A stretch of 64,000 nucleotides of DNA from Anthonomus grandis grandis (Eukaryota; Arthropoda; Insecta; Coleoptera; Curculionidae): NCBI RefSeq assembly GCF_022605725.1, contig NC_065567.1, positions 37,985,127-38,049,126 on the forward strand, read 5' to 3'. Made by a program: the position numbers and the translations under genes. Under the pieces are notes generated by a model. That model was given only the letters and a program-made list of their open reading frames with translations, was not told the DNA's origin and ran no database searches. Positions 1 through 10,939 of this stretch are shown one piece after another. Position 1 is the first letter of the stretch; the number at the start of each line of letters is the position of its first letter.

Positions 1-673
1 CTGGCGGGCCATTTAATAATACCGTTTCCACTGATTGTTCGATTAGGGAAAGATGTTTCGAGAAATTGACGTACCACTAATGTGTTATGAGCGGGACAAC
101 CATCCTGTTGAAACCAAACTTGTTCTAAATTAGTATTGAGCCCTCGAATAGCAGGAAGAACTTCATCCCTCAAAAGATTAAGGTATTTGTTGGCATTAAG
201 GTTTCCGTCGATAAAAAAAAGGGCCTATAATTGAATCACCTGAAATGCCAGCCGTGTGCATTCATGGCAAAATTCCATCCGTCTCTCATGGTCCTGTGGG
301 AAAATTTCTTGGGTTTTTTGCAACTTATAGCACTTGTACTTATTTCTTTTTAAAATTCAATACCCGTTTCTTTGGCAATGGTTGTACTATTGCAAGGAAA
401 GTTGAATTCAGCAACAGCACAAACATAAACCTCTCGAAGCTCCCTTTCTTCGCCTAGCGGTTTAACAACAGGTGGTTGCTCATTTGCGTAGCATTTCCTG
501 CAATTTTGCAAGCACCCAAAGGTCTCAAACCTATGGATCATTGCAAAAATTGTGCTGCGTATGGGAATGGGCCGATTTTCGAACGTGAATGCAAATCTGC
601 CTGATATTTAATCGACAGAACTGCGGGCATAATACCACTTAATAATTTGCTTTTTTTCCTTAAGAGAACACAT
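1..673 (-). pseudogene. Mariner-like transposase relic, DUF4817 type (cut by window edge)
   Basis: Read on the minus strand, this is a decayed DDE transposase of the insect Tc1/mariner group with a DUF4817-like N-terminus. The start codon is at 673; the N-terminal region KKQIIKWYYARSSVD is followed by a TAA stop and frame changes. A cysteine-containing linker (FGCLQNCRKCYANEQPP) lies near 540-430. The segment ending in FPQDHERRMEFC near 260 belongs just before the first catalytic Asp, but the Asp block itself is missing, so an internal deletion is likely. The stretch 1-240 encodes the second catalytic block (VWFQQDGCPAHNT) and runs to IIKWPA at the window edge, so the third Asp lies outside. 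Stops and shifts make it non-functional. The N-terminus resembles the relic at 36480-36616. Family placement is by motif recognition only. Confidence 0.8.
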
Positions 674-1346
674 TTTAACAAGAAAATAGCGAGCGGTTTT
701 AAATTTAATCTTTGCTGATTAAGCAAGAAGCTAGGAATAAAAATAACGTTAAACGTTTAAAATGCAATCTCATATTGGCGGTGCAGTGTGCTGGGGATAA
801 GAATTGTCTCGTTTTTCGATGAACGAGCGGAGAGCCGTGCGGCAGAAATATCAGTGTTGCCAAACGTATTAATTTGGAAACGGCATGTATTGTGCCCTCT
901 GTCTGTCTCATGCGGACTCCATATGTCCCCTCTCGCTTACGCTCATAGACTATTTCCTATAGGCGAGGTTTGAATGATTATATCTGTATATATTCCGGTA
1001 GTTTTTATCGAAAAGCTATTATTTTTTGAATATGCTTTTCTTATTAAGTATGTAAATAAAATATAATGTAAATTGTAAATAAAATATAACTTGCGTGTAA
1101 AATACTTAGATCACGACAAAATGTCACTCATTTTGTTTTAGGAAATTTGCAAATTTCTTTACATAAAATGTGCCATATCATTTTTCAGTAGACTTTAATA
1201 GTTAATGCCGATTAACTATTAAAACACCTGATGTAGGTGATTGCGTAAATTGTTTCTTCACGACTCATTACTTCATCATGAAATTGACTTTTAAAAAAAT
1301 TAACACTATTACGAGAAGTGTCCGTGAGTAATGATTAACGCATCTA

Positions 1347-2903
1347 TACTCTATTTCAGAAGTGTGTGGAGCAATAAAACCTCATTAGGTATGCAAAAGT
1401 GGTACCTGGTGATCCACCAATATTTTATGCCACTTAGTTGGGTATTAGTTTCAATGTAAAATTCTTTCTTTTCGTTGATTGCAGGTAGTGCCACCCGGTT
1501 TTGGGTCAATTTATGAATTTTGCCCATTGTTACCCACTGATAAACATTGAAAACGGTTCGCCAAAGGCGTGCAACTGGGACTTGTTTTTTACCTTATAAT
1601 TAATGTACTTAAATGCTATTTTATTTTAGAAAGTTACTTTTGTTTAAATGGAATAATATATTTTTTTCACAAATTTATTGAACATAATATGTAGAGTAAA
1701 ACAGTTGAAAATGTCACTTTTGGATCTGTCACTTTTTGAACAGTGTTTAACAATTTTAAATTATAATAGATTGTAGTCTTCTTCGTCATCTGACGTCATC
1801 CTCGAAAACGTCTGAGTTCATGTCTTCATGGTAATCTCCTGTGCGAGTCGACTCAAAGGTTAGCAGACCTTCTTTTAAAAATCCCTCTTCGCTTCCAATA
1901 TGTGTGATTATAAGTCTTTTTCCTTTTCCCGAAGGTACTTTAATACCCGTAGACAGGCCTTCTATGAAAGCTTGGCGAGCACTGGTTATATTTTTGTCTT
2001 GCCACATTTTTTGGACTATATAACCTTCGTTAATCCACGTCTCATCAAGATAAAAAACTTTCTTTTGCTCCCTGCGGTACTGCTTGATACTTCTCAAGTA
2101 TTGTCGTCTCCAACAAACAATTTCGTCGCTCTCCAGTAAAAGTGCTTTGCGGTTATGCTTTTCCCAGGAAAAATCCATATTTTTTAAAGTTTTCTACTTA
2201 TCAACGGAATACTGTCATCTCGGCCAAGCTTCATTAAAATTTTGTCTAGGGTGGGTATTTCCTTTTTAAAATAAAAAGAGTGAACTTTTCTTCGAATTAT
2301 ACATTTAGCATTTTCATCAAGGACTTTTGTAGGTCGTCCTGGCTTTTGCTTGGGAGATTCCACTTGACCTGCTACTTTTCTTTACCGCAACAATTTGAAA
2401 ATGGTGGACTTTCCAATTCCACTCATTCGAGAACATTTTTCAACAATTTCTTGCACAGTAAAACTAGGGTAATCGTGTTTTATGCAATCATGTACATTTA
2501 AAATAATAACTTTTTCACTCAGCGATAGTGGAGAATTTTTAGTACATCTTTTCGTTGGACTGAATACCTCCATTTTTTAAATATTGGGATAATAATATTG
2601 TGATTACACTACAGCGTAGCAGTGACTACTAACGTTTAAAATATGATTTAAAAGTATTTATAGTCTGTATATATTACCTGACCCCATTTTTGCATGTTAC
2701 AAAGCGTTAAAAGATAGGTACCTATACAAAAGGATTAAAAGTATTTATTTAGTATTTAATCTCTTTCAAAATAAAGGCATTTAATCCGTGAAAATTAAAT
2801 TCATAAATATTATAAGTACCTGCGCCTATGAACTGTCACGAAATGTAGCCAAACAGAACGGAATTCCCCAGTTTATTGCTCTATACACTTCTGAAATAGA
2901 GTA
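1347..2903 (-). mobile_element. Deleted IS630/Tc1/mariner-superfamily DNA transposon with TIRs
   Basis: The ends are inverted repeats: TACTCTATTTCAGAAGTGT at the left and its complement at 2885-2903, with similarity continuing about 15 bp further in. A TA dinucleotide flanks each side (1345-1346 and 2904-2905), as expected for this superfamily. The 1.56-kb body holds pieces of a transposase on the minus strand (1786-2573) but lacks the coding region for the second and third catalytic residues. It is therefore an internally deleted, non-autonomous copy. Confidence 0.75.
1786..2573 (-). pseudogene. Transposase remnant (HTH plus first DDE block) of the 1347-2903 element
   Basis: The 5' part (2573-2382) encodes a helix-turn-helix-like N-terminus with the signature PLSLSEKVIILNVHD and GIGKSTIFKLLR. 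A second open segment (2178-1786) begins near the linker SIKQYRREQKK and carries the first catalytic block VFYLDETWIN, followed by GKGKRLIITHIGSEEGF and a DYHEDMNSDVF motif. This layout is common in unnamed insect IS630-like transposases, possibly Zator-like; I am unsure of the subfamily. The reading frame is lost between 2382 and 2178, and everything after the DYHEDM block is absent, so two catalytic residues are missing and the enzyme cannot work. It fills most of the TIR-bounded element. Confidence 0.75.
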
Positions 2904-2905
2904 TA

Positions 2906-4453
2906 AACGCACGGCAGCCAATTAGTCTTGCACCGCTGGTTTCCTTGTTCTCACAGCAAGTAGATTTAATGTCAATTGCTTTTCCCAGATTTTAAGATCC
3001 TATTAAAACCGCTCTAGACGTGGAATTATAACCACTTTTATAAACGTCATCCTATTATTTTGCTATAATTAGACAAACTTGGACCACACCAAAGCGTAAA
3101 AAAAATAAAAATCTGAAGTCTTCTGAACAAGATACTTTAAAATAAACACATTAATATTATAAGCAATATAAATTTCTTAACCAACACTTAAACAATTTTC
3201 TGTTTGCTCTTCTACTTCAGCATTCTATGTTATTATCTTCACCCATATTTTTTGTAATAACAATTTAAGTTTGACGGCATCGGGACAAGTAAAGACCGCT
3301 GCATCAAAGATACTCACATTTAATTATGGGTCATGCAAAATCTTAATCATACTTCTGAAACGGGTTTTATGCTTAAAATATTAATATGTTTTCGCAAAGT
3401 TGTATCTTTGAAATAGGAATTAATCGGTTCTCTACAAAGGTACTACTTGACCCTGGATAAATGTCTCAGAGAATTTCCTGAAAGACGTTTTAACTTCATT
3501 ATATCTTAATCTTTAAAAATATATAGAGTGTTTCGTTAAGAAAACTTTAATTTGGAGAAACACGTTCTTAAGATTTTCTGGTGCTTTCAAATATTTTATC
3601 AATTTTACCACAGCAGCATAAACCTGATGTACCGAAGTTTCGACGAATACTTTTAACATAATTTAATCTTATTACAAGTAATAGTCGAAACTAAATTTAA
3701 CATATTTTTAACCAGAAGGAGGAGACAATTTACGCTCTCACTTTAGATTTTGGGCTATTTTTTTACTTAGAAAATATATTAATAAAAATAAGATATAATG
3801 TTTTAGTTAGCTCTAATATTTTAACAAATCGCATTTTACACAACATTACTAGCAAAAAGTTAAACACATTCTATATATTTTAAAAGTGTGATAATTTAAG
3901 CAATATAAATGTGAAATTTAAATATGGTAAAAAAATTCAACTTGATTGTAAGTAAGTACAAATGTCAACGATAAACTTGTTGTTTCATTATTACATTTTT
4001 TAAATGTAGCAAAGCGTTTATAGACTTGGGAATTATTTTCTCTTTATTATACTTTTAATTTTTTCACACGGCATATCTACAAATTTGATTGACAAGAGGA
4101 GAAATACAAAAACAAATCGTTAGTAAATGTAATTTATTTCTATTAAACTGAATTTTGAAAGTTTTTTTTTTAAACAATGACAGTTTTTTATTATTTGTAT
4201 AAATATATTGAATAACAAATTATTGTTATTGCTTCTTATCAAACTTATTTATATTTTCTGCGTATAAAACTATCTGTATAATATTTATAATTTTCTTTAT
4301 CTGTGATTTAATATTTTGTTGTTCATGTTGAACAAACATGGGATGAGTTAATATACATATGTAAAAAGATTTTACAAAATCGTTTTAAACATTCCTTACA
4401 ACATAATGAAGCAATTTTTTCCTTTAGAAATAACAAAGACTGCATTGGCAGGC
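2906..4453. other. AT-rich stretch without recognised features
   Basis: No open frame with recognisable motifs, no clear repeat boundaries and no RNA gene could be seen here. It separates the first transposon from the PIF/Harbinger nest. Confidence 0.5.
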
Positions 4454-4675
4454 TTAGTGCGGGTATACACGATCCGGTTTCAACGGATGCGGTAGAAACG
4501 GATGCGTTTATATTTATATATGCGTATGCGGGATATACGCGATAAACATTCGTTGAAAACAGATATGCACTAGAAAAATTCCAAAATTTAATTGCTTCGC
4601 GACTTTCATAAAAAAATAATGTCTTTATTGCTAAGAGAGTCAGTATAACGTAAACATTGAAGGCATCCATTTTTT

Positions 4676-4803
4676 GAAAGTGGTGTAGAAAAAAAATCGA
4701 CAAATTTTATACAAAGATTCGGCAGTATAATGATAAGTCTTTTAATTATTATAGAATGTCTAAAAAATCATTTGGCGAATTGTTAACTGTCTTAAAACAA
4801 GAG
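4676..4803 (+). pseudogene. PIF/Harbinger transposase N-terminal fragment
   Basis: A short open stretch encodes a basic segment (KWCRKKIDKFYTKIRQYN) followed by FNYYRMSKKSFGELL. The last block matches the conserved YxRMsxxxFxxLL motif found ahead of the DDE domain in PIF/Harbinger transposases. Coding similarity stops where the pogo-like element is inserted at about 4804, and nothing recognisable resumes after 7285, so the catalytic domain is gone. Too short for gene callers, but the motif and the TIR context agree. Confidence 0.65.
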
Positions 4804-4811
4804 ACCGTCAA

Positions 4812-5070
4812 ACGGGGTGAATCGGGACGAATGTTAGATATTTATGTTATATTTTTTTTATACAACTGCCGAACAAAGTTAAAATTTAGCAGAAAGTGAC
4901 CGTAGTCCATACAACAGCAGAAATATGTATTCGATTATTTTTTAATTTCCATGGATTATAAAAAAAATAAATAAATATAGGGTGTTTGACCCCGTTTTGG
5001 GGCGAATCGGGACGCGCCGTTTTAGGCAATGTAAAATGCATGTCGCCCCGTGTATGAGGTGAATCGGAAC
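4812..5070 (+). repeat. Left cluster of subterminal 15-bp motif (3 copies)
   Basis: GGGGTGAATCGGGAC occurs at 4812-4826, as GGGGCGAATCGGGAC at 4999-5013 and as GAGGTGAATCGGAAC at 5056-5070, all in the same orientation. Repeated subterminal motifs are often transposase-binding sites; that role is inferred. Confidence 0.75.
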
Positions 5071-5231
5071 CAAAAATTAAAAAAAAATATATATTTTTCA
5101 TATATTTTTAAGTATAAAAACAAAAAAAATACTACAGTAAAATACAAAAACAGTCTTTATTTTACAGTTTTCAGTTACAAACTTTAAAAAAACACATTAA
5201 AAAAAATATTTTCAGAATTAATATAATGATA

Positions 5232-6990
5232 TTAGATGGCATAAGATTTTAACTTCAATTGTAAAGGAAATTTGTATCCTCTTCGTCGCAATTCGGTTGG
5301 TTTAGGTAGTTTTTTATTAATTTGTTCCGGCGTAATCATGCAAATAGCTTCCACTGTTGGAAAAATAAAACAATTTTTTATTTTTCGGTTTGATCTGAGA
5401 AATTTAACTTCAAAACTTTTACCAAAGAGTCCCTTAATTTGCCCTATAAAATATTTTTCCACTTTATTTGTCTTAAACTTAACCTCGACAAAATCGTCAG
5501 TGGCAATGCTATTTTCCATTGGATGCTGTACATCAAAGCACTCGTCCAGTTCCATTGCTTCAGATTCTGCTATATCTGACTCAAGTTCGAAAATGTCGTC
5601 CTCTTGAGAGTCTTGAGGCACGGTTGTCTTGCTTGTTGACGATTGCGGTTGCGCTTCTAAAAAATCTGTGGTAGAAATGCTTTTGCCTGGCTCGACTGTA
5701 ACTTTCTTTTTCCTTGCTACAGTAGGCTTGCATGCATTCCTGCTTTCGTTAAGCACTTCTACTACAGATTCCGTCCAGTCATTAGGATCATCTTCTTCGA
5801 GGTTTCTTTCTGGTGGCAACCTTTTCAAAACTTGATTTCTATCGATGGGAATGATTCCCGTGCCACGAAAACCGCTTTTAATATTTTGTGTTAGAGTTGC
5901 TTCTAGTTTGCTTATAGCTTGCCTTAGTAGGCTTGGAAAATACTCCTTCGGCAAAGAACCCTTGAATTGTTTTTTCCAACCTTCTAGAGTTGACCTCCAA
6001 GCCTTTTTCATCGGGCCAAAAACGGACACGTCAAGTGGCTGTGTTAAATGGGTTGAATTTGGCGGCAAAAAAGAAAACCGAATATTATTTTCTTCGCATA
6101 ATTCAATCACCCTATGCGACAAATGACTACACAAATTATCGCCAATGACAACCCTTGGTGCCGGACGCCTCTTCAAGAAAGGTAGAGCTATGAAAATGAA
6201 CCAGTCTTCAAACAATGGCTAGTCGAACCAGCCACTTTTATTTCGTCCATACCGCGCACCTAGTGGCCCATTTGTCAAACAGTATCGTATAGATGCTCGC
6301 TTTTATAAACAACAAATAGGGGTAATAGATGGCCATCACCACTTACTGCAAACATCACTGATGTCGATTGTTTTGTTGAATCGATGATCCGTTCTGGATG
6401 CCTTGTTTTTCTTTTTTCGATGAGCTTTTTCCGTCCGGGATCATCCACAAAGCATGTTTCATCATAATTAATGACAGACTCAGGTTCAACGTTTTGCAAG
6501 TTGGTTTGGAGATTATCGAAGTACTTATTTACTGTTTCCCGAGTCACGGCTGCACGAGACCGTTTGATATTCTCGCATAGTCTCTCAGTCAGAAGTTCTT
6601 TATGTCGGACACAAAACAAATTCGCCCAATCACCACCTGGCATATTATTTTTAAATTTCGCCACTCTTACCCTTTTGCTATCAAGATATCCCTTTACAAT
6701 GTATCGAATAGTAGTTTTCTCGATTGGGTATGCCCACTCTCCCGCCAGTACTATTAAATGGACCAGCCTGGATTCCTCAGCTCCTGTCAAAATTGTTTGA
6801 CCACCTTGTTTCTTTGGCTTCTGCTTCGCATGACGCTGTAATGTCGATTTTGGGATGTTATATAACTCCTTTGCGTCTCGAAGAGTTATCTGGCCTCTTT
6901 TGAACTGTCTCAAAGCCTTTTTCCAGTTGTTCTTGACTATAATTCTGATAGGCCTTAGTCCCAGGGGTTTTGTTTGTATTTCCGGACCAT
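5232..6990 (-). pseudogene. Pogo-like transposase, near full-length but frame-broken
   Basis: Domains in order on the minus strand: an N-terminal HTH (LRDAKELYNIPKSTLQRHAK), a CENP-B-type HTH (GGDWANLFCVRHKELLTER), then a DDE_1 domain with Asp in INYDETCFVDD, Asp in VVIGDNLCSHLS, and a third Asp in STHLTQPLDVSVFGPMKKAW. I count 35 residues between the second and third Asp (DD35D), as in pogo/Tigger. An acidic C-terminal tail ends at 5232. The best start is the ATG at 6990 (MVRKYK), directly behind a copy of the subterminal motif; an open frame reaching to 7096 also exists but lacks family similarity at its start. Breaks: small frame changes within the first ~30 codons, one near 6283 and a TAG at about 6219-6221. 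All three catalytic residues remain, so it is recently inactivated. Confidence 0.85.
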
Positions 6991-6991
6991 T

Positions 6992-7277
6992 GTCCCGATT
7001 CACCCCTGAAAGCGAGTTTTTATGTTTAAAAATTAATAATAAAAAAACCAGGCAAAATAATTTAACAAAAGTCCACTCAACATCTAGAAAATACACACAG
7101 GTATACTATATTAACAACCCAATGCTCAAATCTCCCAATAAATACCTTTTCCAAACAAAGTTAGCAGCAGATTGAAAAAACGTTAAATTTAGCTCTAATA
7201 TGTGGACACCTGTATGCACTGGAATCTTAAAAAAATTTCAAACTATCCCGATTGACCCCCTGGTCCCGATTCACCCC
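6992..7277 (-). repeat. Right cluster of subterminal 15-bp motif (3 copies)
   Basis: The complement GTCCCGATTCACCCC lies at 6992-7006 and 7263-7277, with a variant ATCCCGATTGACCCC at 7245-7259. Orientation mirrors the left cluster. The 6992 copy abuts the transposase start codon. Confidence 0.75.
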
Positions 7278-7470
7278 GTTTGACGATATTTAATGTAATA
7301 ATTTGAGTGAAAATGACTAAAAACGCGCGTTACAACCGAAACGTGTATCGCCTTCTATTTAAACCTATGTGTTGTACCAATGCGGTACTGCTGCGTTTCT
7401 ACCGCATCCGTTGAAACCGGATCGTGTATACTCGCACTTGAGGTGTAAGGAAAAAAATGTTTGTTTAGCT

Positions 7471-7613
<143 letters not shown>

Positions 7614-9860
7614 TTTTTTTATATTTTTTTTTCATTATCTTTATTATCATGTTGTATACATATACACATCACAATAGTATTTCTAATAAAAATAAGTAAG
7701 GTAAAAATTATTTGTAATTTTCGTATTTATGAAGTCAAAATGTCAACTTTTTCTCAAAAAAAAGTGGTTTATTCCCTATAACTAAATAAATAAAAAAAGT
7801 CTTTTTATGTAAATTTTATTTACATAAAACGATTTATTTTACTTGTTACTTGTTATTACCACTTGTTATTACTTGTTGTTACCAATTACTAGTAATTGGT
7901 ACTAGAAACAATCAAATGTTAATAGTAACACGTTTCAAAACTATAGCTTCTAGTTGATTTGTACAATAATTAGATTTGTTCTAAAGTAGGTATCTACAAA
8001 TAACCAACCAATAGTTTTGTTGAAGGAATGTTAATATAATTTTGTAAACATCTTTTAATTACGCTAATATGATGACCGGCTGTAATGTTATTACTTTTAT
8101 TATTACTGTGTTAAACGTGTGTTAGGTCATTGAAATAAAAGTACTTAATAAAAAGATATATACCTACGTTACATATTCAGTTAGGTACGGCATCACTATT
8201 TAAATTAATAAATAATAATATTAGAAAATACTATCTTAAATGTGCATTTGTTAAAAACGTTAAGACAATAGACTTTTTCACGTATGTGAGACAATAATTA
8301 TGAACTCGAAAGTTGTTATTTTATCTAATATAAATCCAATAAGTTCTAAATATGTTACTTTGCTTGAGGTCTAAACGACCTTCGGATAGATTTTTTTATA
8401 TAACTTCTGGCTATATTATAGATATTTATTAATTTTATTGTACCTCTAGTAAATTATTAAACAAGCTCAGCAAATTTCTTTTTTGGCTACCCAATTCATG
8501 CATTAACATGCAATAATCAATATGTGACTGTGACTGTGTTGATGTGAATATGTGACAAACGCGTATAACCGTAAATCGAAATATACACGACTGGCCAATT
8601 TCTTTCTTTGGTAGGAAAATATCCATGCAGATATGCATGCATGTTTGTAGAAGTGAAGTAGGAGAAAGCTATTGTTTTTTTATTATATATTTTTTATTAA
8701 AGGATATCCTATTTAGGATAGGCCAATTATTCTGCTACATATGGTATTCCTGTTGCTCAAGTGGGATGATTGTATGTACCCATGGAACATTTTGTGGTCG
8801 TGCAAATCATCCCACAAAGTTCTTCCCGGAATGCCATATGTTGTACTTGCCAAATATACTGACATGCCACCTTGAATCGTAATTTTCGTATTTTGTAATG
8901 CTTTTGTGCTACATGTTTGTCTAAGTCTTCACATCTTACACTGCAACAACCAAAATTACATTAATTAAACAACCTTACGTGAAAAGTATATTGTCTAAAG
9001 AAGTTGACGTAAAGCAGTGCTTAGGAAGTGTTCAATTTTAGGTATCCTCTAGCTTTTTAAAATTATTTCCAAATCTTAAAGTCTTTAATTACTCTTTTTC
9101 TAAGATCCTTGGATTTCTACACACAGTATTATTTAGTTTATAGTATTTGAGGAAGTATGAGTGTTGTGTATATAGGTTATAACATTATTTTGTTAAGTAT
9201 GTGATACGCAATGTTCAAAATTTGATGGTTTTGATTTCTTTACAGTTAAAACAAGGTTTTGAACTCTAAAGCGCATTTTAATGCAGGTTTATTTCATCTC
9301 TGTATATAACTTTTATTCATAAATAATTTTACTATTACCTATGAAGATTTTTTGAAATGTTATTACGATTTTATATCCTTAATAAGGAAATAAGATCGGG
9401 TTTTTAACGAAAAGTAATTTGATACTTTATGTATCAATCAAGATATCAATTTTACTTGTACCGCCGTTTAAACAGAACTTTTTTATCTTTTGTACAATAC
9501 ATGACTAAATTACAATAGCTATATAATATACTGATTTACTTGTGTAATGTCATTAAAACTATAAGAAAAAATTTTGGTTTGTTTTTGGGTTTCTGTAGTG
9601 TGATCATACCTACTATCTTTTGGCTGCAATATAAAATATTTATTACAGCTATAAAATATTTATGTGATTTCTGAATATATGAATTTTGATTTTGAGTATG
9701 AATATGTAGTTTATTTTTATTTGAAACCTTCTCGATTCCTAAATACCTTTTTAAAATGCAAATTTAAAAAAAATTAGACTTTCTTAATAAAAACAATACA
9801 TTTAAAAATTTTAGTAATTTAGCTTTTTTAATTCTTATTACGTTTTACAAAATAAAAAAA
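7614..9860. other. Non-coding AT-rich stretch
   Basis: No gene or TE domain recognised. It contains a run of ACTTGTTATT-like short tandem repeats (about 7845-7880) next to a perfect 20-bp palindrome ACCAATTACTAGTAATTGGT at 7881-7900, and a hairpin at 8737-8841 listed separately. Confidence 0.5.
8737..8841. repeat. Imperfect inverted repeat (hairpin-forming)
   Basis: The outer arms 8737-8750 (ACATATGGTATTCC) and 8828-8841 pair with one G-T mismatch. The inner arms 8761-8771 and 8805-8815 (GTGGGATGATT) pair perfectly. Between them lie a mismatched internal loop of about 10-12 nt per side and a terminal loop of about 33 nt. It may be a tiny TIR element or a transcribed hairpin. Confidence 0.6.
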
Positions 9861-9877
9861 AATGAATAGCTTCTTGA

Positions 9878-9990
9878 CGTCCACCTCCACGTCATCCTTC
9901 ACCCAGTCAACACGTGGCTCTTCTCGTCCTTTCCTATCCTACGGATTCCTTTCCTTGAACCCTTCCTACCCGTTGCCGTTAGTATAACGT
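9878..9990 (-). repeat. Unclassified GC-rich dispersed repeat, partial copy
   Basis: This copy holds only the purine/pyrimidine-biased part of the repeat found complete at 10013-10330 and 41535-41815. The shared core includes ATCCTTCACCCAGTCAACAC and several TTTCCTATCC-like blocks. It stands in direct orientation some 20 bp before the next copy, so the two form a short tandem pair. Base composition differs sharply from the AT-rich surroundings. Confidence 0.7.
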
Positions 9991-10012
9991 GCATTTCAGA
10001 ATTAAACTTTGT

Positions 10013-10330
10013 GAAAGTTTCTATCCCACTTCCACGTTATCCTTCATCCCATCAACACGTAGTTGTTTGTACTTCCTATCCTTTAAATCCCTTTCCCATA
10101 GACCCTTCCCTATCCCTTGCCGGGGTAGCTGATCCTATTCACGCCGGTAACCAGGCCGGATGCATCGTGGGGGAGGCGACATCGTGCATTGAAAAGTTTC
10201 GACTGTGATTGATGATTTAATATAGTGAAAGTGTCGATTCGGGGAACAGGGTACATACCCGACGGTTTTCCCGAATCTCCAAATCGTGCTGGAAAATTGC
10301 CTTGTAGCAGAGCCATCAATTAAACAGAAC
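10013..10330 (-). repeat. Unclassified GC-rich dispersed repeat with coding-like frame
   Basis: About 310 bp match the copy at 41535-41815 in inverted orientation. On the minus strand an open frame runs 10319-10110 (start 10319), with the string MALLQGN near its start, then GDSGKPSGMYPVP and finally DASGLVTGVNRISYPGKG. In the second copy the frame is interrupted by a stop after MALL, yet blocks such as KPSGMC and TGVNR are kept. I do not recognise the protein; it could be a TE-derived frame or chance. An inverted pair GATTCGGG...CCCGAATC lies at about 10235-10275. Confidence 0.6.
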
Positions 10331-10939
10331 AAGAACAACAAGCTTCTTGACGTGGCAGACTAGGTTACGTTAGGTATAAAGGGATCTGATATTGATATGA
10401 TAGAGTTGCTCAAAGAGAACCTCAAATGAATATATTACCCAAGTTTTATCAAAATTCTTTAAGAGTCTTAGGAGTTATAGGCACACAATTTTGTTAACAT
10501 TTACGTATTGAATAATTTTGTACGAAACAAACCTTCGTTTGTCCAGGTTTACAACCATCTTAAATCGATTCAGATGTTTATTATTCATGTCAGGAGAAAG
10601 TTTATCCAAAAAAAATTATTTAAAAAAACTTAAAACTTGAAAACCTGTATATTTTTTAGTAATATTCATATACTTTCTGTTTATTTACAGTTCAGCCATC
10701 AACCATAGAATAACATATTAACAGTTAAAGAAAAAGTTCTAAAGTATCATCATCTACATAATCCATTTAGGAAAATATTCAAAAGGTATATTGGAAAGTT
10801 TATAAAGCTCAAAATGTAATTTTTTTATGAAGATTCAAAAAACAACTAACATTGTTTTAACAGAAACAAAAAAAAATCTCACTAGAAAACATGAAAATTC
10901 CTATTATTGGCGTTTCTTTACCGTTGATTGTGCACCTAC
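10331..10939. other. Non-coding AT-rich stretch
   Basis: Nothing recognisable apart from a short repeat of AGCTTCTTGACGT (about 10340) that also begins the repeat cluster near 9868. Confidence 0.4.

Larger units (their letters stand above)
4804..7285 (-). mobile_element. Pogo-like (Tc1/mariner superfamily, DD35D) transposon
   Basis: The terminal inverted repeats are CGTCAAACGGGGTGAATCGG at 4804 and its complement ending at 7285, about 23 bp each. The 2.48-kb element contains a CENP-B-HTH/DDE transposase on the minus strand. A clean TA target duplication is not visible at these exact ends, so the boundaries may be off by a few bases. The motif GGGGTGAATCGGGAC recurs three times near each end in inverted orientation (listed separately). 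It sits inside the PIF/Harbinger remnant 4457-7437 and is therefore the younger of the two. Confidence 0.85.
4457..7437 (+). mobile_element. PIF/Harbinger transposon remnant, interrupted by a pogo-like element
   Basis: Long TIRs bound the element: GTGCGGGTATACACGATCCG starts at 4457 and its near-perfect complement ends at 7437. Homology of the arms continues for about 43 bp (4457-4499 against 7395-7437). The left flank is TTA (4454-4456), the usual PIF target site; the right flank is TTG, so the duplication would need one mutation. Removing the nested pogo element (4804-7285) leaves only about 500 bp, so the element was already internally deleted or nearly so when pogo landed in it. Its left arm still carries a transposase N-terminal fragment. 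Confidence 0.75.

Noticed and set aside
5272..6126. Several + strand open frames
   Set aside because: Antisense shadows of the pogo-like transposase, which carries all recognisable motifs on the minus strand.
10110..10319. Frame MALLQGN... as a genuine host gene
   Set aside because: It lies wholly in a dispersed repeat and the second copy is broken; kept only as a repeat with coding-like character.
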